Shown: positions 9,906 to 19,034 of the stretch, piece by piece
Numbering within the stretch: position 1 is the first letter of the stretch
Layout of the letters: each line of letters opens with the position of its first letter
Assembly (NCBI RefSeq): GCF_000517105.1
Contig: NZ_ALVT01000034.1
Coordinates: forward strand, 365,689-429,688
Length of the DNA stretch: 64,000 nt
Direction: 5' to 3'
Source of the DNA: Fischerella sp. PCC 9605
Lineage (GTDB): Bacteria; Cyanobacteriota; Cyanobacteriia; Cyanobacteriales; Nostocaceae
Position numbers and translations under genes: made by a program
The notes under the pieces: model-generated
The model's input: the letters and a program-made list of their open reading frames with translations, nothing else
Database searches by the model: none
What the model was told of the DNA's origin: nothing

Positions 9906-10619
9906 CTAGCTGGGATTTTCTGTTTCTGGCGGGGTAGATGTTTGCTCGCTTGCTTCCCGTTGTGAATCACGCGGCGGCTTGCAAGAACTTGCTGCTTCTC
10001 CCAGAATGATGCGGATGTAATCGACTTGCCCCAACTGAGGGCTGATTGGTCGTTTGTCAGCATGAAGGAGGAATCCGCGCCTGTCCAAAACATGAACAAA
10101 CACAAAGTTTTGTTGAGTGCTAGCTGCACCTATAATGTTTGTTAGCTCATTGGCTCTGGCTTCGGAAGCGGTATAACTAAATAAGAAATGACCGTCCCGA
10201 TCGGTACAGGCATAGCCCAATTGTTCAATCCACCTACCCCGCTGGTCATAAACAGCCACGGTTAGATTAGGCACACCCCTGAGTTTGCTATTCAAAACAT
10301 GACCATGCAGAATCCAGGTATTTTCATCTGCTTTGGGAATATCTGTCTTGCTGCGCTGAATCTCTACTGATAAATTGCTCGTCAAGACTCGATTCGCCTC
10401 TATTTGCTGTGATAGCTCTAAAACGCGGGGATGATCTGCACCCAGTTTCTCACTCAGACGCGCCTGTTCCCGTACCAGGCTAGTAGCCTTAATGTTGCGG
10501 ACTCTGTGCAACTGTTCCAAACCTTGAACACGCAAAGGGTCAGCACCGGACACACCTGATTCTAGTACTCGCGATACCTCGTCTAGCGGAATAAAATTAT
10601 TTTCTCCCCTAATTGCCAT
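9906..10619 (-). CDS. CIS-locus protein with carboxypeptidase-regulatory-like domain (237 aa)
   Basis: Residues ~1-85 are helical, with AIRGENNFIPLDEV at the start and a helix-rich SEKLGADHPRVLELSQQI region. Residues ~100-200 look like a CarboxypepD_reg/Ig-like beta domain (TWILHGHVLNSKLRGVPNLT, YACTDRDGHFLFSY). The tail is polar. The ATG at 10619 is preferred to an upstream in-frame start: GGGAGGA lies just before it and the beta-helix gene ends 10 bp upstream, so no overlap is needed. Its position between fibre and cargo genes suggests a cargo adaptor, fibre accessory or baseplate decoration. None of these is proven. Confidence 0.65.
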   Translation of the reverse strand: MAIRGENNFIPLDEVSRVLESGVSGADPLRVQGLEQLHRVRNIKATSLVREQARLSEKLGADHPRVLELSQQIEANRVLTSNLSVEIQRSKTDIPKADENTWILHGHVLNSKLRGVPNLTVAVYDQRGRWIEQLGYACTDRDGHFLFSYTASEARANELTNIIGAASTQQNFVFVHVLDRRGFLLHADKRPISPQLGQVDYIRIILGEAASSCKPPRDSQREASEQTSTPPETENPS

Positions 10620-10629
10620 AAAATCCTCC

Positions 10630-13600
10630 CTAACCTCGTCCAAAGCTACCCAATATGCTGGTGTAGCGTTCACAAATGTCTCTGCTGAAGAGTTCCAACA
10701 ACACCGTGTTAGGTTGGTTCACCACCATATTTCCCCAACCACGGATCAGCAAGCAGTGGGTTGACTGATTATCTGTGGTCATATTCATTATCCCCAATGT
10801 AACCGCAGAGAATAGCGCATTGAGAATGCCTTCCTTAAAACGGTTATCACTAACCCGAACCGAGAACCCAAACAGTATTGCCTGGGACAGCACAAAATCA
10901 TCAAGCAGGCTACAGTCACATTGGTTATTGTGAAAGCCTATATCATCCAAGCTCAAAATCAAGATTGACGATAAGGACAGACTCAAACCCGTCTCCAGCA
11001 AATCCAGGACACACTGATTGTTACTAAACAAAACATTGCCGTTAGCCAGGATTTGACCGAGGCGCAGATCATCCAGTCCCCTTTGAGGCATCATTACGGT
11101 ATTATTACTCACTGTCGGTACATGAGTCATATACCCCAGTTGACCATTTCTGACAGCCAAGAAGGCTAGTAACTGTCCATAAAGCTCGTTGGACAAGCCC
11201 AGATTCAGGATTGCCACAGTAGAAGCGATAAACGACGGCGCTGGAGTTTTGAGAATCACGCCTCGGCTAGTAAATTGATTCCCCACCACTGAAACTGCCC
11301 CCAAAGCAGTGAGGGAAAGTGCCTGTCCCAAGGGTACGCTGACAATATTGTCATGCACTTTGATGGCTGGCATCCCATTCTGACCAGGTAAACCCTGTCG
11401 AAATAGGTCGACAGGAACGGTAGGAACAACACCAAACACAATATTAATCCCGCCGCGCCGTTCATCTTTGGCAGCATTTGCAGGTTGATTGTTCTTAGCA
11501 CCGTTATTTAAAATCCGGTTGCGGGAGATTTCAATACCCTCGCCATGTAGAATAAAAATGCCGCATATCGGCTCCAAATGATTGAGACCGTTGTTTTCAA
11601 TCACGTTATCCCAAATTACGAGGTATGATCCATCGGCTAGAGCAATACCGCCATAGCCCATGCTGTTAATCATGTTTTGGGGGATGTCTTCCAAGTCGCG
11701 GTGCAAGCATTGGCGAATCTCGTTGCCGACGATGGTGAGATAATCAACGGTGATAAACTCATCTTGGGCATCGAGATTGAAAAAATGAATGGCGCTAATG
11801 CCACTCAAGCCCATGTCGAAAATGCGGTTGCCCTCGATGTGGATGTCTCGTAGTGGTGCACCTGCGGAAAATTCGGGAGTGCGATCGCCTCGATCGGGAG
11901 GAATGTAAACGCTACCTGGTCTTTTTGGTCTACAGGGGTCGCCAACATCAATTGCCCAGGCGATAAATACACCGATGTCCTTGCCAGTTTGGTCACGGAT
12001 GACAACGCTACCAAGGCTGATACCATGACCCATACCCCCCTGGATCAGATTATCGATCACCCGCACTCGCTCACTCCCACCGCCCAATTGCAAGCCACCA
12101 AGTCCGGCTGTGGCTTTTAGTGGTGTGCCTGCTACAAATGCTGCTAAAGATGGAGATGAAGTCGTTTGCTGCTCAGGTATAACATGAATCACGTTACCCT
12201 CGATTAACGAATCCTCACCCACGAAAAATATTGCAGGCCAGGAACTGGTAACATCTTTCATTTGAATGCGGCAGTCGCGGATAGTGATTAACTCGCCTAC
12301 GTGGGTTTCAATGGCGCTGCGGGTGACAGCTTGGATGTGCAAATCGGCAAGGGTAATTTCCCGTGAGGGTCGCTGTCTAGGGGCGCTGATATTTGCAATC
12401 GGAACTGGCTCGGTTAAGTTGTTGTCAATTAGGATACCAATACCCGTATCATCGGCGGTAATGGCTAAGGACTCGATGTGGATATTTTGAGAAACTGCGA
12501 TGTGGATTACAGGGTTGGGAGTTGCAGAGGTGATGTGGCTGCGATCGCCACAGCCTCTGATAGTAATATTTTGCTTATCTTTTATCAGTATATTCTCGGT
12601 GTAGACTCCAGGCAAAACGCAAATTTGACCGCCAGCAGCAGGCAAGTGATTCACTGCCTTTTGGATAGAATCAAAATCACCGTGACCTTGCTTACCGACG
12701 CTGTAGGTACAGCAGTTGCCTAGCCGCGTCAGTGGCTGGAAAATCCGCCGACAATCCTCGATTTGACCGTCGGCAAAGGAAATCTTACGGTTAGCATTCC
12801 AACTCAGAATCGCCAACGGCACGCGATGGTAGTGGATACCTTCAGGCGGTTGCTTGTGGATTAAGATTTGTGGATTACCAATTTCCCCCGCCCGGACTGC
12901 AAAAGTCCAATAGTCCCCCGGCATATACTTATCTGGGTCGGCAGAATCAAATGCCAATTCAATCCCATCACCTAAAAGATTCGGGTTAGGTGCAGCAAGA
13001 AAATCGCTAATCTTTTTGATACCGTTCCATAGACGAAAAAATACATAGTTGCCAGCAGCAGGAATTGCACCGAAAATCGGCGCATTAGGTAGTTGCAGTT
13101 CGTTGCCATTCAGCGTCACTGTGGCACCATAGGTTACTTTCCAATACCCTAAACTTTCATCATACTCAATCGCTTCCAGATAGAAGCTACTCCAGCCAGA
13201 GGAGGCGATCGCCGACAAATTGCCAGTAATCCTAACTTTGTTATCCTTAAATTCGCCCCGCCCCACCAGTCCGCCGTTGAACTGAGACCATTTAAACATC
13301 GGTGGCGTATTGCTGTTGACTTGGGCAATCTCGATGCGATACAGGTTATGTTCAAATCCGGTGTATCCTCCCCCAGCAACTACCGGACAATCACCATTCT
13401 TGGAAATCGGAGGTTGTAAGGAAACAGTTAACTTACCTTTGTTGTCAAAGTTGTCTTGGAGTTTATCGCTAATATTGCTACAGGTATCTTGATTATCCAA
13501 CCTCAGCAACTTCAGAGCTATTGCCGTATAAACTCTTTCTGTTGTGTCTGGCCCACCCAATGCCGGTTCGATTAGCCGATCGGGTATTTGAAACCCATTG

Positions 13601-14001
13601 ATGGCTTCCCGCCAGACTTCCAGAATTACTGCATCCCGAATGCCGTCACCTGGAGGTTGAGAAGGCGGTTTTAAGTAGGTAGCTTGCCTGGAAACTTTTG
13701 TTTTTTCGTCCAAATACACCAACCAACCATCTGCCCAGATTCTGCCTGATGCTAAGGTAAGTTGGACTTTGCTATCACTATCAACCCCAGCCTCTAGGAC
13801 TTTAAACGCATCCGGTTGATCGGCGGGAACGGCTGCTACTCCACCACCAATAATGTCTTGACCTGCTGTATCTTGCCAGTTATTTGTTATCCGTGTTTGA
13901 GCATTCCAGTCAGTGTCAAGCAAAACTTTGCCCTGTTGTTGCAGAACTCCATTAAAATTATCTTTTTGCTCAAAATACCAGTTAGAAAAATCGCCATCCA
14001 T
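10630..14001 (-). CDS. DUF6519/right-handed beta-helix protein, putative CIS fibre
   Basis: A 1123-residue protein. The N-terminus (MDGDFSNWYFEQKDNFNGVL, QQGKVLLDTDWNAQ) is the DUF6519 type found with phage-tail-like systems. From ~430 there is a long parallel beta-helix: the start QICVLPGVYTENILIKDKQN is followed by many NNxI and GNxI turns, as in NosD/pectate-lyase-like proteins. Such rods serve as receptor-binding fibres or tailspikes. The C-terminal ~200 residues are hydrophobic and less regular. AGGAGG precedes the ATG. It follows the tail-protein-I-type gene by 16 bp. A fibre role is inferred from fold and context; a beta-helix enzyme is the alternative. Confidence 0.75.
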   Translation of the reverse strand: MDGDFSNWYFEQKDNFNGVLQQQGKVLLDTDWNAQTRITNNWQDTAGQDIIGGGVAAVPADQPDAFKVLEAGVDSDSKVQLTLASGRIWADGWLVYLDEKTKVSRQATYLKPPSQPPGDGIRDAVILEVWREAINGFQIPDRLIEPALGGPDTTERVYTAIALKLLRLDNQDTCSNISDKLQDNFDNKGKLTVSLQPPISKNGDCPVVAGGGYTGFEHNLYRIEIAQVNSNTPPMFKWSQFNGGLVGRGEFKDNKVRITGNLSAIASSGWSSFYLEAIEYDESLGYWKVTYGATVTLNGNELQLPNAPIFGAIPAAGNYVFFRLWNGIKKISDFLAAPNPNLLGDGIELAFDSADPDKYMPGDYWTFAVRAGEIGNPQILIHKQPPEGIHYHRVPLAILSWNANRKISFADGQIEDCRRIFQPLTRLGNCCTYSVGKQGHGDFDSIQKAVNHLPAAGGQICVLPGVYTENILIKDKQNITIRGCGDRSHITSATPNPVIHIAVSQNIHIESLAITADDTGIGILIDNNLTEPVPIANISAPRQRPSREITLADLHIQAVTRSAIETHVGELITIRDCRIQMKDVTSSWPAIFFVGEDSLIEGNVIHVIPEQQTTSSPSLAAFVAGTPLKATAGLGGLQLGGGSERVRVIDNLIQGGMGHGISLGSVVIRDQTGKDIGVFIAWAIDVGDPCRPKRPGSVYIPPDRGDRTPEFSAGAPLRDIHIEGNRIFDMGLSGISAIHFFNLDAQDEFITVDYLTIVGNEIRQCLHRDLEDIPQNMINSMGYGGIALADGSYLVIWDNVIENNGLNHLEPICGIFILHGEGIEISRNRILNNGAKNNQPANAAKDERRGGINIVFGVVPTVPVDLFRQGLPGQNGMPAIKVHDNIVSVPLGQALSLTALGAVSVVGNQFTSRGVILKTPAPSFIASTVAILNLGLSNELYGQLLAFLAVRNGQLGYMTHVPTVSNNTVMMPQRGLDDLRLGQILANGNVLFSNNQCVLDLLETGLSLSLSSILILSLDDIGFHNNQCDCSLLDDFVLSQAILFGFSVRVSDNRFKEGILNALFSAVTLGIMNMTTDNQSTHCLLIRGWGNMVVNQPNTVLLELFSRDICERYTSILGSFGRG

Positions 14002-14017
14002 CTCAACCTTGCCCTCC

Positions 14018-16366
14018 TTAAGTTACCGGGATGAGAATTGGTCTGATCCCGATTGGCATGAATTCGCGGTAGCGAATTTGCAGATTGCGCCATTTATGGG
14101 CTTCTAATAAAAAACCAAAAGCACCCATTGCATCGTTATTTGATCCGCTTTCTCGAATGCGCTCATCAGTAGTATCCGCAAGTTGACCGTAAGCAGACTC
14201 ACCAAAAATTTCACTGACAAATCGCAGACTCGCTTCCGTTCCCTTAACACACCCAATATTTTGCGGCAGGCGATCGCCCTTGCCAGAAAAATAGCTGAAC
14301 TTAATACACCCCTTTTGGTTATTTAAGACTTCCAAAGCGTGAACCCAGATTCCGCCTCTACCACTGATGCTTTCTACCCGCATCCGACCGAAGACTGTGA
14401 TACCGCTGATTGTGGTGGGTGGCCCCCATTTGTTTGCCGGATCGCCAGTGCCGGAAACGGCAAAACCATCACCGAGAGTAACTTGCACACCTTTGCCAGC
14501 ATCAATAATGGAGTCAGTGAGAAACAGTTCGTAGCCAGTATCAATCAATAGCGGACCAGTAATGCTCCGTTGCACAGAAATTTCCGGCGTTTCCTTGAAA
14601 ACAAATTCTTCCTGTGGATTAGCAAATCCATAAGGTTCGCGCAGATTCATCGACGGATAAATCTCAGTGCGCGTGCCTTCTGCTGTACCATCTAGTTTTC
14701 TGCTACCTCCCGGATCGAGGGTGCAATTGATGATTTCCAGCCTGTGCAAAGCGACTCTGGCAATCAGCGGCTCTTTATCCTTCCAAGCATTGCCCCGCGT
14801 GACGTACAACCCTTCCAGACGGACTGTCAGTCGTGAGATTGCCGCATCCAACTGTTTTTGTTCTTCCTCGTTCGCTCCTATCACCTTCTTGGGACGAAAA
14901 CGCAGTGGATGCACCAGCCGAATAATTGGTCGCTGATTACTAGCAGCACGGATAATTAAAGAGCGATTTAAGGGCAGATTCGCACCGCCATCTTCGTCAA
15001 CTGCTCCTGTAATAGCACTGATATCCAGGTCGTAAATCCTACTGTCCATGATTTCAATCATGACGGGCACAGATAAATTTACGGCCTCATTGAGAACAGC
15101 GTGTAAAACATTCTCGGTTTCACGGAACTTAACTTCCCGCCTTTCCACTTGTTCATCCTGCCATTTTTGGGGAGCCGCAGGGCGCGATATGGGATGAGCG
15201 CCGACGGGGCCCAGCGCACCATAGGTATAAGTCAGCAGTAGGCGATTAACTAGAGCATTGGCTTTGGCATTGCTATCAACGCCGATCGCAATCCTGCCAA
15301 TCACAGGATCGATCGCAATTTCAAGATTGTTCAGAGGGGGTTGCAAACCCGCTTCCCAAGCGCACAAGTTAGCACCTCTAAACATCCAATCTTCATGACC
15401 AAATGTCGGTTCTGGTAGGTGCAGTTGCAAACCCGTTGTGGAAATGTTCAAAGTCTCTTCTAAAGTTGGACTGTTGGGGTCATAGGTTTCGACGGTCACG
15501 TATTTGCTAGGAGCGCCTGCGGCGGAATTGGTGGTTAAACGCGGCGTAGGAATAGGACTGGGAGTTTCGTCAATTAAAGACACTACAGGCGGTCTGAGGT
15601 TGGGATCGAAGCGGTTGATGTTGAACAGCCGCACGGGTTGTGCCAGAGGATGGACATAAAAGCTGACAACAAACTTTGCTTCTGCGCCCACCGCTGTAGC
15701 AGTTTTATCAATCACTTCTTTCAATACGGGTTGGGAAACGTCTATGCGGTAAGCTGTCAACCGCCAGAGGAAAATAGCTAAGTTGGGCAAGTTGTATCGA
15801 ATATTGCCTAAAGCTGGCGGTTTGAGGTCAGGGGTGTGGGCAAAGGGGTCAAAAGCTGTGTTTAGCAAACTTAACATTGCCGGATCGCGCAAGGTGATGG
15901 TTCCCCCTCGGATTACCGTGTGCCTGCTTACGGATGCATAAGGTGCTTTACCGCCTGCATCCGGTCGCTGATGGTTGAGGTGTTGGTGCCAGAGCAAATT
16001 TTCTCTTAACTCAACGCAATGTACACCCCAGCGGGTGAGGTCGTAGGTGAGTAATTCAATCGCGCCTAAGGTTCCTTTGCGGCGACGCAGTGCGATCGTA
16101 TCGGCAACATCGGCGCGTAGTGTCCAGGCATCTCCTTGAAGATGACTGGTTCCGAGCAAATCACCGATGTAAGGAATTACCCAGTCATCACAAGTCTCGA
16201 TAAAAAAGTCGTGATAGAGAGACTCGATATTTTCATGAATTGCACCAAACGCCGCTTCGACAAGAGCAAGATAGTTTTTTAGTTGATATTTTGGCTCTTG
16301 CTCCTCATCTTTAATTTTGTAAATCTCTGGCAGGCGATCGTAGAGAGGGACATGCTTGTTGTTCAT
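14018..16366 (-). CDS. Phage tail protein I-type CIS baseplate protein
   Basis: A 782-residue protein whose first ~130 residues match the tail-protein-I (P2 gpI) style: LYDRLPEIYK, LVEAAFGAIHENIESLYHDFF, IPYIGDLLG and then ADVADTIALRRRKGTLGAIE. This part links baseplate wedge to fibre in phage tails. The remaining ~600 residues are beta-rich, contain parallel-strand-like stretches and end with TDSIIDAGKG and related turns. The gene starts one nucleotide after the stop of the upstream baseplate gene, so translation is probably coupled. It is placed just before the beta-helix fibre gene, which fits a wedge-to-fibre connector. Confidence 0.8.
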   Translation of the reverse strand: MNNKHVPLYDRLPEIYKIKDEEQEPKYQLKNYLALVEAAFGAIHENIESLYHDFFIETCDDWVIPYIGDLLGTSHLQGDAWTLRADVADTIALRRRKGTLGAIELLTYDLTRWGVHCVELRENLLWHQHLNHQRPDAGGKAPYASVSRHTVIRGGTITLRDPAMLSLLNTAFDPFAHTPDLKPPALGNIRYNLPNLAIFLWRLTAYRIDVSQPVLKEVIDKTATAVGAEAKFVVSFYVHPLAQPVRLFNINRFDPNLRPPVVSLIDETPSPIPTPRLTTNSAAGAPSKYVTVETYDPNSPTLEETLNISTTGLQLHLPEPTFGHEDWMFRGANLCAWEAGLQPPLNNLEIAIDPVIGRIAIGVDSNAKANALVNRLLLTYTYGALGPVGAHPISRPAAPQKWQDEQVERREVKFRETENVLHAVLNEAVNLSVPVMIEIMDSRIYDLDISAITGAVDEDGGANLPLNRSLIIRAASNQRPIIRLVHPLRFRPKKVIGANEEEQKQLDAAISRLTVRLEGLYVTRGNAWKDKEPLIARVALHRLEIINCTLDPGGSRKLDGTAEGTRTEIYPSMNLREPYGFANPQEEFVFKETPEISVQRSITGPLLIDTGYELFLTDSIIDAGKGVQVTLGDGFAVSGTGDPANKWGPPTTISGITVFGRMRVESISGRGGIWVHALEVLNNQKGCIKFSYFSGKGDRLPQNIGCVKGTEASLRFVSEIFGESAYGQLADTTDERIRESGSNNDAMGAFGFLLEAHKWRNLQIRYREFMPIGIRPILIPVT

Positions 16367-16367
16367 C

Positions 16368-19034
16368 TCAACATACCTCCTTGGATGGAGCTAGGGAAGT
16401 GAGCAGATTGAGATGAGCTTTGTGGAGACTTAGCACTTTATCTTGCTCACAGGTGACGACGCCAGGCGGGTTGAGGACACTAGGAGAGTGCAAAGTTAAG
16501 GGATTCTCTGCGTAACCCAGAGAACTCAGGGCATTGACTTGCGCCCACACCACACCCTCGACATTTTGAATAGTGGCTTCGATGCGGGTGGCGTATTCGT
16601 GCTGTCCGAATTGACGTTGCCGCAGTCCCAACAATCCGGCTGAGCCATCAATGCCGTCGCCTTCTTCGCCAGTAACACCCAGCGCTTGTTTAATCGCTTT
16701 TTTGACTAGTTCCTCACGGAAAGTTGGGTCAATCGAAGTGATCGCATCCAGATAAATGTATTGCAAGTTACCCCGAATTACTTTGATCGGGAAACGCTGC
16801 GCCCCACGACAACGGTTGTAGTGATTGAGGATGCGTTCCACCTCATCGGCTTCTTTTTCTCTGCCTGTTGCCATGAGAATGGTAAGCACAACGCTGGGAA
16901 TATTATCAACCAGTTGCCAAGCGGCGGACACTTTAACAACGCCACCGATGGCGAGAGTCTCACTTTCAAAATCTTGCAGACTCACAAGCCGACCGAGGCT
17001 TTGAATCTTGCCGGGAGCCGCTTGTTTGGCATTTTCCCCGGTTTCTGGCTGGGAGCCGCCGGAAACAACGCCTGGTAGCCAAATTTTCTCCAATCGCTCT
17101 AGTTTGCCTCCTGCTTGCACGGTGGTTTCTTCCTGCAATGCCCCATGCGCCCCTATCCCCGTGCGATATTTGGCAATGACATTTTTTATACCTGAAGGTA
17201 GGCGCGAGCTGGTTTTGCCGTCGCCAAATTGCACCCAGCTTTCGCCATTGGCATCTTCCTGGACAATGTAGATTTCTTCTTGAGAACCGCGATTAAAGAA
17301 GGAAGGAACCCGCCTCCACAGTCGGTCATTGACGTAAATTTGTAATTCGGGAACTTCTGGTGGAGTTTCACCCACCGAATTGAGATAAGTTAATGGTGAC
17401 TTTGGCAGTTTGAAGGTTTGGAAAGCTTGGCGACTATCACCGTTTCCCAGGATAGCTTCTTTTTCAGTGTTGCCTTGAGTCGCCTCGATTAAGTTGCCAT
17501 AGACGGTGACGTTGGGATTTTCTAGAGGAAAATCTTTGAGTTCAAAGACAGACAGAGATGGATTAAGGGTGAGTTTTCGTAAGGTGACGCGGTTTTTATC
17601 GTCGGTGTTGCTGGGGTGAATGGTGATGACGACCTGCTCACTTTGACCATCACGGGTAAGTAAGAGCGATCGCCGATCCAATTTCTTATAGGAATCAGCA
17701 TCACCATCATAGTAAAGTTGAGATTTGTCTGCGGTGTCAACGGCTTTGCGGACAGATTTGAGGATAAATTTCTCGCCAATCACCTCCTGAAATTCCACGC
17801 TGCGAATATCGGTATAAATCAACAACGCGAGGGCAACCTCTTTATCCAGTTCAACTACTGTCGTACCTCCAGTGATAGCACCGAGTTTGCCGCTTGCTGA
17901 ACTCACCTTAGTGATTTTTCTTTCAAAGAAATAGGTTGGTTTCGCTGGTGAATTGTCATCAATGAATTGCAGGCTGACCAGCATAGTTGAGCCGATGGAA
18001 ATATCTGCAACTTCACTGTCTAGGGGAAAAGACTGCAAATTGGGCAATTCTGGCGTATAAACAGCACTAGATAAGATAGTAGAGTTTATTGTGTTGGGTA
18101 AGTAATATATAGGGTGGACAAACGCAACCTGTGGTGAAGATTGATACATAATTTCAGGATATTCTCCGACTCTGCTCCTGAAATCCACATCTTTTTGCAC
18201 AGCTACACTACCCTCAAGCACCGTTTCTTTCGGTGGTGCATTGTAGCCGAAATGCCGAAATGACCTGCCGAGTTTGTAAGCTGTAATCTCATCGTCAATG
18301 TCTCCTCCCTGCCAACTGCCCTCAATGGTAATTTCGGTTTCGCCTAAGAGTTCGCGGGTGTTCTCAACTACCACAATCTGTCTTGCAGTTTGGGGATTTG
18401 TCGAGGACGCTACCAACATCAACCTGTCACCCTCGTTCAGCTTGAGGTTCATATCGCTCAAATCTGAGGTGGCGATCGCAAATTTTTTCGTGCCATTGGT
18501 AATATCTGGATGATAGGAGGGGCGATATAAATAAAATTGCGAGAGTGCTGGTTCAGCGACAAACTCTTGCACCGTTTCAAATTCCGCTGGTTTGTCCAAT
18601 CCCGTCACTTGCGCCTTCACCGGGAAACCCGCCGGCACTACCACTGGTTTGTTTCCCCTAACTCCAAAGGCGAAAGTCGCTTTGCCTCCCACACCTGGCG
18701 AGAGATGGTAGCCAACAAGCCGCACCAAATCTGCAATACTTTCTCGCCATTGGGCTGTTCTCAAAAAAGCTTCATTGGCGTAAATTTCTTGGTAGAAAGT
18801 GAGGATATCACTGAGAATTGCTGCACCTTCTAGTAAGGCGATCGCTGGATCGTCAGGTTCCCTATGCGTCCAAGCTGCCAAAATAGCAACTTTATTTAAG
18901 TTCCGCAACAATGCTTCTCGAAAGTCGGCATAAGTACCAATGCGGTAGTCGATGTGAGACAATCCAGGCCGATTGTAAATTCTCTTGGGAAATAGTAGCG
19001 GCTCTATGCAATCATTGCGACAGTCAGGTTTCAT
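16368..19034 (-). CDS. Putative CIS baseplate assembly protein (second J-type, Afp12-like)
   Basis: An 888-residue baseplate wedge protein. The N-terminal part has the family pattern of putative baseplate assembly proteins: RNLNKVAILAAWTHREPDDP, ALLEGAAILSDILTFYQEIYANEAFLRTA and LVRLVGYHLSPGVGGKATFAF. Later come YTLR-free beta domains, VQFGDGKTSSRLPSG and IKNVIAKYRTGIG, as in gpJ-like wedges. It overlaps the upstream J-type gene by 4 nt (ATGA), showing translational coupling. It presumably forms the outer wedge together with the 939-aa protein. Assignment rests on sequence pattern and order; Afp equivalence is inference. Confidence 0.85.
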   Translation of the reverse strand: MKPDCRNDCIEPLLFPKRIYNRPGLSHIDYRIGTYADFREALLRNLNKVAILAAWTHREPDDPAIALLEGAAILSDILTFYQEIYANEAFLRTAQWRESIADLVRLVGYHLSPGVGGKATFAFGVRGNKPVVVPAGFPVKAQVTGLDKPAEFETVQEFVAEPALSQFYLYRPSYHPDITNGTKKFAIATSDLSDMNLKLNEGDRLMLVASSTNPQTARQIVVVENTRELLGETEITIEGSWQGGDIDDEITAYKLGRSFRHFGYNAPPKETVLEGSVAVQKDVDFRSRVGEYPEIMYQSSPQVAFVHPIYYLPNTINSTILSSAVYTPELPNLQSFPLDSEVADISIGSTMLVSLQFIDDNSPAKPTYFFERKITKVSSASGKLGAITGGTTVVELDKEVALALLIYTDIRSVEFQEVIGEKFILKSVRKAVDTADKSQLYYDGDADSYKKLDRRSLLLTRDGQSEQVVITIHPSNTDDKNRVTLRKLTLNPSLSVFELKDFPLENPNVTVYGNLIEATQGNTEKEAILGNGDSRQAFQTFKLPKSPLTYLNSVGETPPEVPELQIYVNDRLWRRVPSFFNRGSQEEIYIVQEDANGESWVQFGDGKTSSRLPSGIKNVIAKYRTGIGAHGALQEETTVQAGGKLERLEKIWLPGVVSGGSQPETGENAKQAAPGKIQSLGRLVSLQDFESETLAIGGVVKVSAAWQLVDNIPSVVLTILMATGREKEADEVERILNHYNRCRGAQRFPIKVIRGNLQYIYLDAITSIDPTFREELVKKAIKQALGVTGEEGDGIDGSAGLLGLRQRQFGQHEYATRIEATIQNVEGVVWAQVNALSSLGYAENPLTLHSPSVLNPPGVVTCEQDKVLSLHKAHLNLLTSLAPSKEVC

